The notes: a model not told the origin generated them from the sequence alone. A stretch of DNA of 64,000 nt from Pelomonas baiyunensis (GCF_043555935.1 NZ_JBIGIB010000001.1:1240001-1304000), one strand, 5' to 3'; counted from the stretch's first letter, positions 32,714 to 41,326 are shown. Made by a program: numbers and translations.

Positions 32714-33367
32714 TCAGGCCAGGGCGGCCAGCGCCTTCTTGGTGATGTCGTCGACCGAGCCCATGCCTTCGATGCGGCGGTACTTCGGCGCAGCCGCGTC
32801 ACCGGTGGCGGCCCACTGCGAGTAGTAGTCCACCAGCGGGCGGGTTTGGGCGGAGTAGACGTCCAGGCGCTTCTTGACGGTGTCTTCCTTGTCGTCTTCG
32901 CGCTGGATCAGGTCTTCGCCGGTGTCGTCGTCCTTGCCTTCCACCTTGGGCGGGTTGAACTTGACGTGGTACGTGCGACCCGAGGCGACGTGGACGCGGC
33001 GGCCGCTCATGCGCTCGATGATGGCGTCGAACGGGACATCAATTTCCAGCACGAAATCCAGCTTCACGCCGGCCGCCTTCATGGCGTCGGCTTGCGGGAT
33101 GGTGCGGGGGAAGCCGTCGAACAGAAACCCTTGCGCGCAGTCGGGCTGGGCGATGCGTTCTTTGACGAGGCCGATGATGATGTCATCGCTGACCAGGGCC
33201 CCCGAGTCCATCACGGCCTTGGCCGCGAGACCCAGCGGTGTGCCGGCTTTGATGGCGGCGCGCAGCATGTCGCCGGTGGAGATCTGCGGGATGCCGAATT
33301 GCTTGCAGATGAAGGCAGCTTGGGTGCCTTTGCCGGCGCCAGGGGCGCCCAGAAGGATCAGTCGCAT
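32714..33367 (-). CDS. adk: Adenylate kinase
   Basis: Adk interconverts 2 ADP with ATP and AMP. The 217-residue protein is the long form with a LID domain. It shows the P-loop GAPGAGKGTQ (residues 7-16), the AMP-binding segment ISTGDMLRAA, GFPRTIPQADAM and the LID region GRRVHVASGRTYHVKFNPP. The LID lacks zinc cysteines, as expected in proteobacteria. It follows kdsB on the same strand after a gap of about 110 bases and has its own terminator. Confidence 0.97.
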   Translation of the reverse strand: MRLILLGAPGAGKGTQAAFICKQFGIPQISTGDMLRAAIKAGTPLGLAAKAVMDSGALVSDDIIIGLVKERIAQPDCAQGFLFDGFPRTIPQADAMKAAGVKLDFVLEIDVPFDAIIERMSGRRVHVASGRTYHVKFNPPKVEGKDDDTGEDLIQREDDKEDTVKKRLDVYSAQTRPLVDYYSQWAATGDAAAPKYRRIEGMGSVDDITKKALAALA

Positions 33368-33478
33368 GGGTCTCCTTGTCCTATTCGCGCTGGAGCGAAA
33401 CTGTTGAACAGTTCCGCTCCCGGTCAGCGGACGAGTATCGCACGCGGACTTTCGCAGGCCTGACGAGCCAGCCTGCGG

Positions 33479-34216
33479 TCAACCCTCAAGCAGCGCCCGC
33501 ACGCGGGCCAGATCTTCAGGGGTGTCCACCCCAGGGCCGGGGCGCTCGACACTCACGTGCACCGCGATGCGTTCGCCGTGCCACAGCACGCGCAACTGCT
33601 CCAGCGACTCGATCTGCTCCAGCGGGCTGACAGCCAGCGTCGGGAACATGCGCAGGAAGCCGGCTCGGTAGGCGTACAAGCCCACGTGCCGCAGCGCTTG
33701 TTGCGGCGCGCCGCCGCCGTCGCGCCACCAGGGCAGGGGCGCTCGAGAGAAGTACAGCGCGCGGCCGGCCCGGTCCGTCACCAGCTTGACGACATTCGGG
33801 TTCGCGAACTCGGAAGGATCGGTGAGCGCGTGGGCGACCGTGGCCATGACGCAGTCGGTTTGCGAGGCCAAGGTGTGCGCGCACGCGTCGATCATGGCCG
33901 GCGCGATCAGCGGCTCGTCACCCTGCACGTTGACCACGGTGTCGGCGTCAGTCAGGCCCAGGTGCTGTACGGCTTCGGCCAGGCGGTCACTGCCGGAGGG
34001 GTGATCGGCCCGCGTCATCACGACCTGAACGCCATGGGATTCGCAGGCGCGCGCGACTTCCGCCGCATCGGTCGCCACCACGACCTGTCGGGCCGACGAT
34101 TCCGCGGCGCGGCGGGCCACCCGCACGATCATCGGCAAGCCGGCGATGTCAGCCAGCGGCTTGTTGGGCAGCCGCGTCGACGCCAGCCGGGCGGGAATGA
34201 CGACGGTGAAGCTCAC
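33479..34216 (-). CDS. kdsB: KdsB, CMP-Kdo synthetase
   Basis: KdsB activates Kdo with CTP for lipopolysaccharide core synthesis. The 245-residue protein shows the nucleotide-binding VIPARLASTRLPNKPL (residues 5-20), DHPSGSDRLAEA, NVQGDEPLI and the late PGPGVDTPEDLARV. The start is a GTG whose bases overlap the stop of the Trm112-like gene (GTGA). The order lpxK-Trm112-kdsB is the usual betaproteobacterial lipid A/core arrangement. Confidence 0.96.
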   Translation of the reverse strand: MSFTVVIPARLASTRLPNKPLADIAGLPMIVRVARRAAESSARQVVVATDAAEVARACESHGVQVVMTRADHPSGSDRLAEAVQHLGLTDADTVVNVQGDEPLIAPAMIDACAHTLASQTDCVMATVAHALTDPSEFANPNVVKLVTDRAGRALYFSRAPLPWWRDGGGAPQQALRHVGLYAYRAGFLRMFPTLAVSPLEQIESLEQLRVLWHGERIAVHVSVERPGPGVDTPEDLARVRALLEG

Positions 34217-34428
34217 GGTGCGAGCGGCGCCGGTTGGCTGGCGGCTTCCGGATCCCACGGTTTGGCCTCGTTCTCCAGCATCAGCGGAATGCCGTCGCGG
34301 ATGGGAAATGCCAGCCGGTCGGCGCGGCAACCCAGCGCCGGGGTGTCGGGCGCGGCGTCGCCCCGCAGCAGCGTCAAAGGGCCCTTGCACAGGGGGCAGA
34401 CCAACATTTCGATCAGGCGGGGATCCAT
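34213..34428 (-). CDS. Trm112-like small zinc-ribbon protein (UPF0434/YcaR type)
   Basis: This 71-residue protein has the Trm112/YcaR signature LIEMLVCPLCKGPL (cysteines at 11 and 14) and the second half LAFPIRDGIPLML. Of the usual second cysteine pair only one is evident (LGCRAD), so zinc binding may be partial. Function is unknown in bacteria, and its steady place between lpxK and kdsB suggests a link to envelope synthesis. It overlaps lpxK by one base (TGATG) and kdsB by four. Confidence 0.88.
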   Translation of the reverse strand: MDPRLIEMLVCPLCKGPLTLLRGDAAPDTPALGCRADRLAFPIRDGIPLMLENEAKPWDPEAASQPAPLAP

Positions 34429-35471
34429 CAGGGCAGCAGCGAGAGAGAGGTCAAGTGGGCGTCCAGGGCGGCTGCAAAGCCGTCACCGATTTCAAAGTCT
34501 AGCGTGACGACCCAGACGGGGGTGTCGCCGGCGGCCTGGGGCGTGAGCTTGACGGCGTCCTTTTCCGTCACCAGCACGGCAGCGGCGTCGGACGGCCAGG
34601 GGAGGGTGCCGAAGTCGGCATGGTCCGGCAGCGGCAGGGGCTGAACGGTCAAGCCCAGGTCCGCCAGCATGTCAAAGAACCGGTGGGGCCGGGCCACGCC
34701 CGCCGCGGCGATGAGGCCATGCTTGCCGCGCAGGGCCAGCAGCGCCTCCAGCGTGGCGGGCTGGCCTTGCCACCAGCCCATCAGGGACACGGCGCCCCGC
34801 AGAGCCCGGCGCGCGCGAAAGCCGGGCCAGGGCGTGGTGGCCGTGGGCGCGTTGTAGACGACCAGGCTCTCAGCCGAAGGCGGTGCGGGCGGTTGGCGCA
34901 GGGGCCCGGCGGGCAGCACGCGGCCGTTGCCGAGCCCGCGCTCGTCGAACACCAGCAGGCTGAGGGCGCGAGGCAGGCGCCAGTGCTGCAGGCCGTCGTC
35001 ACTGAGTAGCACCTGCAGGTCCGGCGCATGTGCTAGCAGTGCATTGGCGGCGGCCACGCGGTCGCTGCCCACCGCCACCGGCACGCCGGCCCGCAGGTGG
35101 ATCAGCAGCGGCTCATCGCCCACCTCGCGCGCCGTGCTGTGGCGGGAGACCACGTTGACGCCCGACGTGTCTCGCCCGTAGCCGCGCGACACCACGCCGG
35201 CTCGGATGCCGCGCGATTGAAGCAAAGCGAGCAACGCCAGCGTGGTGGGCGTCTTGCCGGCGCCGCCGACGATCCAATTGCCGACCACGATGACCGGCAC
35301 GGGGAGCGTTTCGACCCGCAGCAGCCCCAGGCGGTAGAACGCCTGGCGCACGGCCAGGATCGCCCGGTACAGCGCGCTCAGGGGCCACAGCGCGGTGGAC
35401 AGCGGCCCACCGGTCAGCCACTCGCGTTGAAGGCGGTCAGCGAGCGTCGGACTGGGCAGCGAACGTGACAC
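34428..35471 (-). CDS. lpxK: LpxK, tetraacyldisaccharide 4'-kinase
   Basis: LpxK adds the 4'-phosphate to lipid A precursor at the inner membrane. The 347-residue protein has an N-terminal membrane-associating helix (LSTALWPLSALYRAILAVRQAF), the Walker A in VVGNWIVGGAGKTPTTLAL (about residues 61-79), the catalytic region VSRGYGRD, and SDDGLQHWRL. The GTG start lies 35 bases inside the end of exbD on the same strand. A later start would cut into the conserved N terminus, so I keep this one. Confidence 0.94.
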   Translation of the reverse strand: MSRSLPSPTLADRLQREWLTGGPLSTALWPLSALYRAILAVRQAFYRLGLLRVETLPVPVIVVGNWIVGGAGKTPTTLALLALLQSRGIRAGVVSRGYGRDTSGVNVVSRHSTAREVGDEPLLIHLRAGVPVAVGSDRVAAANALLAHAPDLQVLLSDDGLQHWRLPRALSLLVFDERGLGNGRVLPAGPLRQPPAPPSAESLVVYNAPTATTPWPGFRARRALRGAVSLMGWWQGQPATLEALLALRGKHGLIAAAGVARPHRFFDMLADLGLTVQPLPLPDHADFGTLPWPSDAAAVLVTEKDAVKLTPQAAGDTPVWVVTLDFEIGDGFAAALDAHLTSLSLLP

Positions 35472-35853
35472 GCGTCAGGCCGACGCGGCGCGCGGCGTCC
35501 ATCACATTGATCACCGCCTGGTGCGGCGTCGCGGCGTCCGCCGAAATGATCAGCGAGGCCTCGGCATTGCCCCCCGAGGCCTGGCGCAGCGCAGCGATGA
35601 GGATGTCGACCGAGCGGCCTTCGACCGGCTGGCGGTTGACAACAAAGCGGCCGTCGGGCGCGATGCCGACGATCACCTCCTGGGGGCGGTCCTTCAGCTT
35701 TTCGGCGTCGGCCGCGGGCAGCGTGATCTGCAGCTCGGTGAACTTGGAGTAGGTCGTCGACAGCATCAGGAAGATGAGGATGACCAGCAGCACGTCGATG
35801 AACGGGATCAGGTTGATCTCCGGTGGATCGGTGCGGGGGGAGCGAAAGCGCAT
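35437..35853 (-). CDS. ExbD/TolR-family protein (lpxK-linked)
   Basis: This 138-residue ExbD/TolR-type protein has one membrane helix (NLIPFIDVLLVILIFLMLSTTY). The conserved aspartate is in PFIDVLL (about D20), and the periplasmic domain ends in VINVMDAARRVGLTRVTFA. With the exbB-like gene upstream it forms a second motor-type pair in this window, distinct from the ton cluster. Betaproteobacteria often carry this pair next to lpxK. Its partner transducer is unknown. Confidence 0.9.
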   Translation of the reverse strand: MRFRSPRTDPPEINLIPFIDVLLVILIFLMLSTTYSKFTELQITLPAADAEKLKDRPQEVIVGIAPDGRFVVNRQPVEGRSVDILIAALRQASGGNAEASLIISADAATPHQAVINVMDAARRVGLTRVTFAAQSDAR

Positions 35854-35869
35854 GACGGGCCTCGCGGAA

Positions 35870-36487
35870 TCAGGTCGTGTGGCGGCGCAGCTGGCCCAGC
35901 AGGCGCTCGGCAGCCGCTTCAAGCTCCAGCACGTACTCCTCGATACGGCCCTTGAAATAGCGGTGGAACATCAGCGACGGGATGGCAATCATCAAGCCGA
36001 AGGCCGTGTTGTAAAGCGCAATCGAGATGCCATGCGCCAACTGCGCCGGGTTGCCGCCGCCGGGCGTTTGGCTGCCGAAGATCTCGATCATGCCGACCAC
36101 GGTGCCCATCAGGCCCAGCAGCGGCGCGGCGGTGGCGATCGTGCCCAGCGAGTTCATGTAACGCTCGAGCTGGTGCACCGCGCGGCGGCCGGCGAATTCG
36201 AAGACGCCGCGCAGCTTGGCTTCAGGCATGCGAGGCTCTGCGGCGACGGCGCGCAGGCCGGAGGCCAGCACCTCACCGAGGATGGAGTTCTGTGCCAGGC
36301 GCTCAACCATTTCGCCGGCGGGCAGTTGCTGGGCGCTGACGTTGAGCACGTCGTCCAGCAACTTTGGGGGCAGCACGCGCCGGGCTCGCAGGCTGGACAG
36401 GCGCTCGATGATCAGGGCCAGGGCCACCACGGAGCACAGGAGCAAGGGCCAAATCGGCCAACCGGCGGCTTGTATGATCGAAAACAA
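35870..36487 (-). CDS. ExbB/TolQ-family protein (lpxK-linked)
   Basis: This 205-residue MotA/TolQ/ExbB-family channel protein has three hydrophobic segments, starting with WPIWPLLLCSVVALALIIERL. The conserved core reads LGTIATAAPLLGLMGTVVGMIEIF and ISIALYNTAFGLMIAIPSLMFHRYF. I place the start at a TTG with GGGAC upstream, since no ATG or GTG lies near the expected N terminus. It is the first gene of an exbB-exbD-lpxK-Trm112-kdsB run. Confidence 0.88.
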   Translation of the reverse strand: MFSIIQAAGWPIWPLLLCSVVALALIIERLSSLRARRVLPPKLLDDVLNVSAQQLPAGEMVERLAQNSILGEVLASGLRAVAAEPRMPEAKLRGVFEFAGRRAVHQLERYMNSLGTIATAAPLLGLMGTVVGMIEIFGSQTPGGGNPAQLAHGISIALYNTAFGLMIAIPSLMFHRYFKGRIEEYVLELEAAAERLLGQLRRHTT

Positions 36488-36793
36488 GGTCGTCCCCGTC
36501 GAGAAAAGCAGCGGCTGGCGGCCGCCAATATGGCCGCGAGGCGGCCGGCGAGTGCGCGCGATTATGGCCCCAGGCCATGACCTGAAATGGGTGTGCAGCC
36601 CTCCCCAGAAACCGCTTCCACAATCCACTGGCGCTGTGGATAACTTTGTGGGCAAGCTCGGGGCGGTGGCCGCAGGGGGCTGAAAAATCAAGGCCTTGGA
36701 CAACTTGCCTCAAGATTGAGCAGCGGAATTCGAATTGAAAAACAAGGTCTTATGCGTGTGTGACCGTGCCGTGACCGGCGCGCGAGCCGCAAA
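36488..36793. other. Divergent intergenic region between exbB-like gene and xseA, with one DnaA box
   Basis: About 300 bases hold no convincing open frame. One perfect consensus DnaA box (TGTGGATAA, 36637-36645, TTATCCACA on the other strand) is present. No cluster of boxes and no AT-rich unwinding region is seen, so this is not the origin. Promoters for the two divergent genes must lie here, but I cannot identify their hexamers with confidence. Confidence 0.6.
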
Positions 36794-38161
36794 TTGCCCG
36801 CCAGCCCAGTATTGGCGCGGCTGTGGACTTCCGGACCCGCGCCGGCATTGGGGTTGCGCGTGATCGACGGCCGGGAACCCGCATCGGGCCGACGTGTCTG
36901 GGGCGTGGCCGGGCTGCTGGAGGCGGTCAGCCAGAGCCTGGCGGAGCGGTTTTCGGTGGTCATGGTGGGCGGCGAGATCAGCGGCTTCATGCGTGCGGCC
37001 AGCGGGCACTGCTACTTCGGCTTGAAGGACGCCGACGGGCAGGCGGCCAGCCTGCGCTGCGCGATGTTCCGGCGCGTGGCCAGCATGCTGGACTTCGCCC
37101 CGGGCGAGGGCAGCTTGGTGGAGGTTCGCGGCCGGGTGGCGGTGTACGAGCCGCGCGGCGAACTGCAGTTCGTGGTGGAGGCCATGCGCCGGGCGGGCGC
37201 GGGCAGCCTGTACGAGCAGTTCCTGAAGCTGCGCGCCCGCCTCGCCGCCGAAGGCTTGTTCGACGCCGACCGCAAGCGGCCGCTGCCGACACACCCGCGC
37301 CGCGTCGGCGTGATCACATCCGCGGCCGGAGCGGCCTTGCATGACGTGTTGACCGCGCTGGCACGCCGCGCGCCGCAGGTCGAAGTGGTGGTGTACCCCA
37401 GCCCGGTGCAGGGCGCCGAGGCGCCGCCTGCCCTGGTGCGGGCGTTGCAGACAGCCCAGGCGCGTAACGAGGTGGAGGTGCTGCTGCTGGTGCGGGGCGG
37501 CGGGTCGCTGGAAGACCTGTGGGCCTTCAATGACGAACGCGTGGTGCGGGCGGTGGCGCAGTGCGCACTGCCGGTGATCTGCGGCGTGGGCCACGAGACG
37601 GATGTGACGCTGTGCGACCTGGCGGCCGACTTGCGGGCCCCCACGCCCACCGCCGCGGCGGAGTTGGTGGCCCCAGCGCGGGCGGCGCTGCTGCAGCAAC
37701 TCGACACGCTGGAGCGCAACCTGGCCTGGCGGCTGGACCAACGCCTGATGACGCTGGCCCAGCGGTTGGACCGCCTGGCTCTGCGGCTGTCGCGGCCCAC
37801 CGATGCCCTGACCCGCCAGCGCCGCGTGCTGGACCTGTTGGCCCAGCGTGCCGCCGCGGCGCCGGCGCGGCGGGTGGAAATGCAGGCCCAGCGCCTGGGG
37901 CATCTGGCCCAGCGGCGCACCCGCGCGGCCCATGACGGGCTGCTGCGCGAGCAGCGCCGCCTGGACGCTCTGCAGGCCCGGCTGCAGGCGCTGGACCCAC
38001 AGCACGTGCTGGCGCGCGGCTATGCCTGGCTGGACGACGGGCAGGGCGGGGCGGTGACCTCGGTGCAGGCGCTGCAGCCCGGCGCCGAGGTGCGCGCGGT
38101 GCTGGCAGATGGCAGCGCCGACATGCAGGTGCGCCGGGTACGGCCTTTGCCGCAAGGGTGA
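36794..38161 (+). CDS. xseA: XseA, exonuclease VII large subunit
   Basis: XseA is the catalytic subunit of exonuclease VII, which degrades single-stranded DNA. The protein has an N-terminal OB fold (VWGVAGLLEAVSQSLAERF, GEISGFMRAASGHCYFGLKD). The catalytic domain includes PRRVGVITSAAGAALHDVL, RGGGSLEDLWAFNDE, GVGHETDVTLCDLAADLRAPTPTAAAEL, and a long Arg/Leu-rich coiled-coil follows (about residues 290-400). The 5' end is uncertain. The TTG at 36794 gives 455 residues, but a TTG or GTG near 36857-36863 would give a start closer to most homologues. Confidence 0.9.
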   Translation: MPASPVLARLWTSGPAPALGLRVIDGREPASGRRVWGVAGLLEAVSQSLAERFSVVMVGGEISGFMRAASGHCYFGLKDADGQAASLRCAMFRRVASMLDFAPGEGSLVEVRGRVAVYEPRGELQFVVEAMRRAGAGSLYEQFLKLRARLAAEGLFDADRKRPLPTHPRRVGVITSAAGAALHDVLTALARRAPQVEVVVYPSPVQGAEAPPALVRALQTAQARNEVEVLLLVRGGGSLEDLWAFNDERVVRAVAQCALPVICGVGHETDVTLCDLAADLRAPTPTAAAELVAPARAALLQQLDTLERNLAWRLDQRLMTLAQRLDRLALRLSRPTDALTRQRRVLDLLAQRAAAAPARRVEMQAQRLGHLAQRRTRAAHDGLLREQRRLDALQARLQALDPQHVLARGYAWLDDGQGGAVTSVQALQPGAEVRAVLADGSADMQVRRVRPLPQG

Positions 38162-38172
38162 TTGCCGCTCCC

Positions 38173-38178
38173 TACAAT
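38173..38178 (+). promoter_or_regulatory. -10 element of the sodB promoter
   Basis: TACAAT lies just after the xseA stop. It predicts transcription from about 38185, giving a leader of about 50 bases that contains the C11 tract. A TTGCCG lies at 20-base spacing, which is longer than ideal. Confidence 0.45.
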
Positions 38179-38191
38179 CCGCCGCGATTCA

Positions 38192-38202
38192 CCCCCCCCC
38201 CC
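38192..38202 (+). repeat. C11 homopolymer in the sodB leader
   Basis: Eleven consecutive C follow a single A, within an otherwise C/A-rich and G-poor leader, 33 bases before the sodB ATG. It falls shortly after the predicted transcription start. Confidence 0.9.
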
Positions 38203-38234
38203 AATCACCCCAACACCCCACCGAGGTTCAGACC

Positions 38235-38816
38235 ATGGAACACACGCTGCCCCCGCTGCCCTACGCCATCGACGCCCTGGCGCCCCACTACAGCCAGGAA
38301 ACCCTGGAGTTCCACCACGGCAAGCACCACAACGCTTACGTCGTGAACCTGAACAACCTGCAAAAGGGCACCGAGTTCGAGAGCAAGACGCTGGAAGAGA
38401 TCGTCAAGACCTCCAGCGGCGGCATCTACAACAACGCCGCGCAAATCTGGAACCACACCTTCTTCTGGAACTGCATGAAGCCGCAAGGCGGTGGTGAGCC
38501 CAGCGGCGCGCTGGCCGCGGCCATCAACGCCAAGTGGGGCAGCTACGCCGCGTTCAAGGAAGCCTTCGTGAAGAGCGCCGTCGGCAACTTCGGTTCCGGC
38601 TGGACCTGGCTGGTCAAGAAGGCCGACGGCTCGGTGGACATCGTCAACACCGGTGCTGCCGGCACGCCGCTGACCACCGCCGACACCGCGCTGCTGACCG
38701 TGGACGTGTGGGAACACGCCTACTACATCGACTACCGCAACCTGCGCCCGAAGTTCGTCGAGACCTTCCTGAGCAACCTGGTGAACTGGCAGTTCGCCGA
38801 AGCCAACTTCGCCTGA
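38235..38816 (+). CDS. sodB: Iron superoxide dismutase
   Basis: SodB converts superoxide to hydrogen peroxide and oxygen in the cytoplasm. The 193-residue protein carries the four metal ligands H27, H74, D157 and H161 (FHHGKHH, WNHTFFW, VDVWEHAYY). It has the active-site glutamine in NNAAQIWNH (Q70), the position that marks Fe-type rather than Mn-type enzymes. FGSGWTWLV is also typical. Length matches E. coli SodB. No Fur box was recognised upstream. Confidence 0.96.
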   Translation: MEHTLPPLPYAIDALAPHYSQETLEFHHGKHHNAYVVNLNNLQKGTEFESKTLEEIVKTSSGGIYNNAAQIWNHTFFWNCMKPQGGGEPSGALAAAINAKWGSYAAFKEAFVKSAVGNFGSGWTWLVKKADGSVDIVNTGAAGTPLTTADTALLTVDVWEHAYYIDYRNLRPKFVETFLSNLVNWQFAEANFA

Positions 38817-38839
38817 GCGATAACCCGCTTGTGCCAGCA

Positions 38840-38863
38840 GGGCCGGCTTTGCCGGCCCTTTTT
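38840..38863 (+). terminator. Rho-independent terminator after sodB
   Basis: GGGCCGGC-TTT-GCCGGCCC is followed by five T. Confidence 0.95.
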
Positions 38864-38920
38864 CTTGGCCGCTTGATTCATGTCATGGGGCGTTGCGGCC
38901 GGCGCCGCTAGATTGCCAGC

Positions 38921-41131
38921 GTGAGCGCCTTGCCCCCTGGGCTGCCCGCGGCGGAGGCCGACGCGCAGCATCTCGCCCCTTTCACCACCTGGCCCGATGG
39001 GCCGGCGGGTGCCGCCGTGTCGCAGTTCCAGGTGAGCGGCATGCACTGTGCGGCCTGCGCCGGGATCATCGAAGCGGCCGTGACCGCCTTGCCTGGGGTG
39101 GAGCGCGCGGACGTGAACGCGGCGGCGGCGCGCCTGGCGTTGCATTGGCATCCCGCCCGCACCCCGCTGGCCGAGGTGCTGGCGGCGCTGCAGGCGGCGG
39201 GCTACCAGGCCACGCCGGATGTGGCCGCACCTGCCCGTGCCCTGCGCCGGCAGGAGGGCCGTCAGGCGCTGTGGCGCTTGTTTGTGGCCGGCTTTCTCAT
39301 GATGCAGGTCATGATGATGGCCACGCCGGCTTACGTGGCGGAGCCGGGCGAGCTCAGCCCCGATCTGGACCAGCTGATGCGCATCGGCAGCTGGCTGCTG
39401 ACGCTGCCGGTGATGGTGTTCTCGGCCGGGCCGTTCTTCAGCGGCGCGTGGCGGCAGTTGCGCGCCGGGCGGCTGGGTATGGATGTGCCGGTGGCACTGG
39501 GCATCGGCGTCACGTTTGTGGCCAGCAGTGGGGCGGTGTTCGACCCCGCCGGCCTCTTCGGCCGCGAGGTGTACTTCGACTCGCTGACGATGTTCGTCGC
39601 GCTGTTGCTGCTGGCGCGCTGGCTGGAGTTGGGCGCCCGGCACCGGGCGGCCGAGGCGTTGGAGGCGGTGGCCGGGGCCTTGCCGGCGTCGGCGCACCGG
39701 CTGAAGCCGGACGGCAGCGTGGAGCGGGTGGTGCCGGAGGCCTTGCGGCCGGGCGATCGCATCCGCGTGGCAGCGGGCGAAGGGTTTGCGGCCGATGGCT
39801 GCATCTTGTCCGGCCAGGGCTGGGTGAACGAGGCGCTGCTGACCGGCGAGTCCGCCCCGGTGGCCAAGGCCGAGGGGGACGCCGTGGTGGCGGGCAGCGT
39901 CAGCGTGGACGGTGCGTTCGTCGTGACCGTGCAGCGCGTGGGGGCCGACACCACGGCGCAGGGCATCGTGCGCTTGATGCAGCAGGCGCAAAGCCAGCGG
40001 CCTGCCTCTCACGGCGTGCTGGACCGGGTGGCCGCGGGCTTCACGGCCGTGGTGGTGTTGCTGGCGCTGGGCGCGGGCCTGGCCTGGTGGTGGCTGGAAC
40101 CATCGCGGGCGGTGGCCGTGGCGGTGGCGGTGTTGATCGTGACCTGCCCGTGCGCGCTCACGCTGGCTGCGCCTGCAGCGTGGTTGACGGCCAGCGGCGC
40201 GTTGGCGCGGCGGGGCTTGCTGCTGGCGGACTTGGCAGCGCTGGAGCGCCTGTGCGAGGTGGATGCCGTGGTGTTCGACAAGACCGGCACGCTCAGTGAA
40301 GACCGGCTGGAGCTGCAGCGGCATTGGGCACACGGCGCCGATGCCGACGCGTTGCTGCGGCTGGCGCGCAGCCTGGCGGTGTGGTCGCGCCACCCGCAGG
40401 CGCGGGCGCTGGCAGACGGCGCCGATGGCTCCGGCTGGTTGGATGTGCGCGAGGTGGCTGGGCGGGGCGTGGAAGCGCGGGACGCGACCGGGCAGGTCTG
40501 GCGTCTGGGGGCGCCGGCCTGGGTGCAGCCCGAGCCTGATCCCCAGGCGCGGCTGGCCTTCGGTTGCGGAGGCGCGGGCGGCTGCGTGCTGTGGATGACG
40601 CTGGCCGAGCGGCCGCGCGCCGATGCGGCCGATGCCGTGGCGGCGCTGCAGGCCCACGGCTGGCCCGTGCGGCTGCTGTCGGGCGACCAGCCCGCGGCGG
40701 TGGCGCAGTTGGCGGCCGCGGTGGGCATCGAGGCCTGGCAGGGCGGCGCCACGCCCAACTCCAAGCTGGCTGCCGTGCGCGCCTGGCAGGCGGCGGGCGA
40801 GCGGGTGTTGATGGTGGGCGACGGCATCAACGACGCCCCCGTGCTGGCCGAAGCCCATGTGCGCATCGCCATGGGGCAGGGCGCGTTGCTGGCCCGCTCG
40901 GCGGCGGATGCGCTGCTGGTGTCCAACCGCCTGATGGCCTTGCCGCAGGCGGTCGACTTGGCCCGCAAGACCCGGCGCGTGTTGCGTCAGAACCTGGCCT
41001 GGGCCGCGCTCTACAACCTGGCCTGTGTGCCGCTGGCCCTGGCGGGCTGGCTGCCGCCACTGGCCGCCGGCATCGGCATGGCGAGCAGTTCGCTGTTCGT
41101 GGTGCTCAACGCCCAACGACTGAATCGCTGA
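38921..41131 (+). CDS. ccoI: CcoI (FixI), copper-type P1B ATPase for cbb3 oxidase assembly
   Basis: CcoI/FixI exports copper for the binuclear centre of cbb3 oxidase. The 736-residue protein has an N-terminal heavy-metal-associated domain with GMHCAACAG (about residues 41-49). Eight membrane helices follow, with the intramembrane CPC motif (C409/C411). The phosphorylation site is DKTGT (D453), and GDGINDAPVL is the hinge motif. Immediate coupling to ccoS (TGATG) and the ccoNOQP genes that follow make FixI rather than a general CopA the likely identity. The start is a GTG. Confidence 0.93.
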   Translation: MSALPPGLPAAEADAQHLAPFTTWPDGPAGAAVSQFQVSGMHCAACAGIIEAAVTALPGVERADVNAAAARLALHWHPARTPLAEVLAALQAAGYQATPDVAAPARALRRQEGRQALWRLFVAGFLMMQVMMMATPAYVAEPGELSPDLDQLMRIGSWLLTLPVMVFSAGPFFSGAWRQLRAGRLGMDVPVALGIGVTFVASSGAVFDPAGLFGREVYFDSLTMFVALLLLARWLELGARHRAAEALEAVAGALPASAHRLKPDGSVERVVPEALRPGDRIRVAAGEGFAADGCILSGQGWVNEALLTGESAPVAKAEGDAVVAGSVSVDGAFVVTVQRVGADTTAQGIVRLMQQAQSQRPASHGVLDRVAAGFTAVVVLLALGAGLAWWWLEPSRAVAVAVAVLIVTCPCALTLAAPAAWLTASGALARRGLLLADLAALERLCEVDAVVFDKTGTLSEDRLELQRHWAHGADADALLRLARSLAVWSRHPQARALADGADGSGWLDVREVAGRGVEARDATGQVWRLGAPAWVQPEPDPQARLAFGCGGAGGCVLWMTLAERPRADAADAVAALQAHGWPVRLLSGDQPAAVAQLAAAVGIEAWQGGATPNSKLAAVRAWQAAGERVLMVGDGINDAPVLAEAHVRIAMGQGALLARSAADALLVSNRLMALPQAVDLARKTRRVLRQNLAWAALYNLACVPLALAGWLPPLAAGIGMASSSLFVVLNAQRLNR

Positions 41132-41280
41132 TGGACATCCTGTACCTCCTCATCCCGTTCTCGGTCGTGCTGGTGCTGCTGATCCTGGGTGTGTTCGGCT
41201 GGGCCGTGAACTCCGGGCAACTGGAAGACCTCTCCAAGGAGGGGGAACGCATCCTGCTTGACGAGGATCAAGGCACATAA
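41131..41280 (+). CDS. ccoS: CcoS (FixS), cbb3 oxidase maturation protein
   Basis: This is a 49-residue single-pass membrane protein with the CcoS pattern: ILYLLIPFSVVLVLLILGVFGWAVNSGQ, then an acidic cytoplasmic tail (DLSKEGERILLDED). CcoS is needed to insert haem and copper into cbb3 oxidase. It is coupled to ccoI by a one-base overlap. The last part of the gene contains the candidate FNR box for ccoN. Confidence 0.95.
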   Translation: MDILYLLIPFSVVLVLLILGVFGWAVNSGQLEDLSKEGERILLDEDQGT

Positions 41281-41299
41281 CGCCCCTCGCGCGAAGAAT
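41258..41299 (+). promoter_or_regulatory. Candidate FNR box and -10 of the ccoNOQP promoter
   Basis: TTGAC-GAGG-ATCAA (41258-41271) differs from the FNR consensus TTGAT-N4-ATCAA at one base and lies inside the end of ccoS. An AAGAAT -10 hexamer lies at 41294-41299. Transcription predicted from about 41306 is 41.5 bases from the box centre, the classical class II activation distance. The ccoN ribosome-binding site GAAGGAG and ATG follow. Confidence 0.75.
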
Positions 41300-41326
41300 G
41301 GTTCGCATCAGACTGAAGGAGTCGCG

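Noticed and set aside
36488..36793. Replication origin, because of the DnaA box.
   Set aside because: There is only one box, no AT-rich region and no dnaA/dnaN/gyrB neighbourhood.
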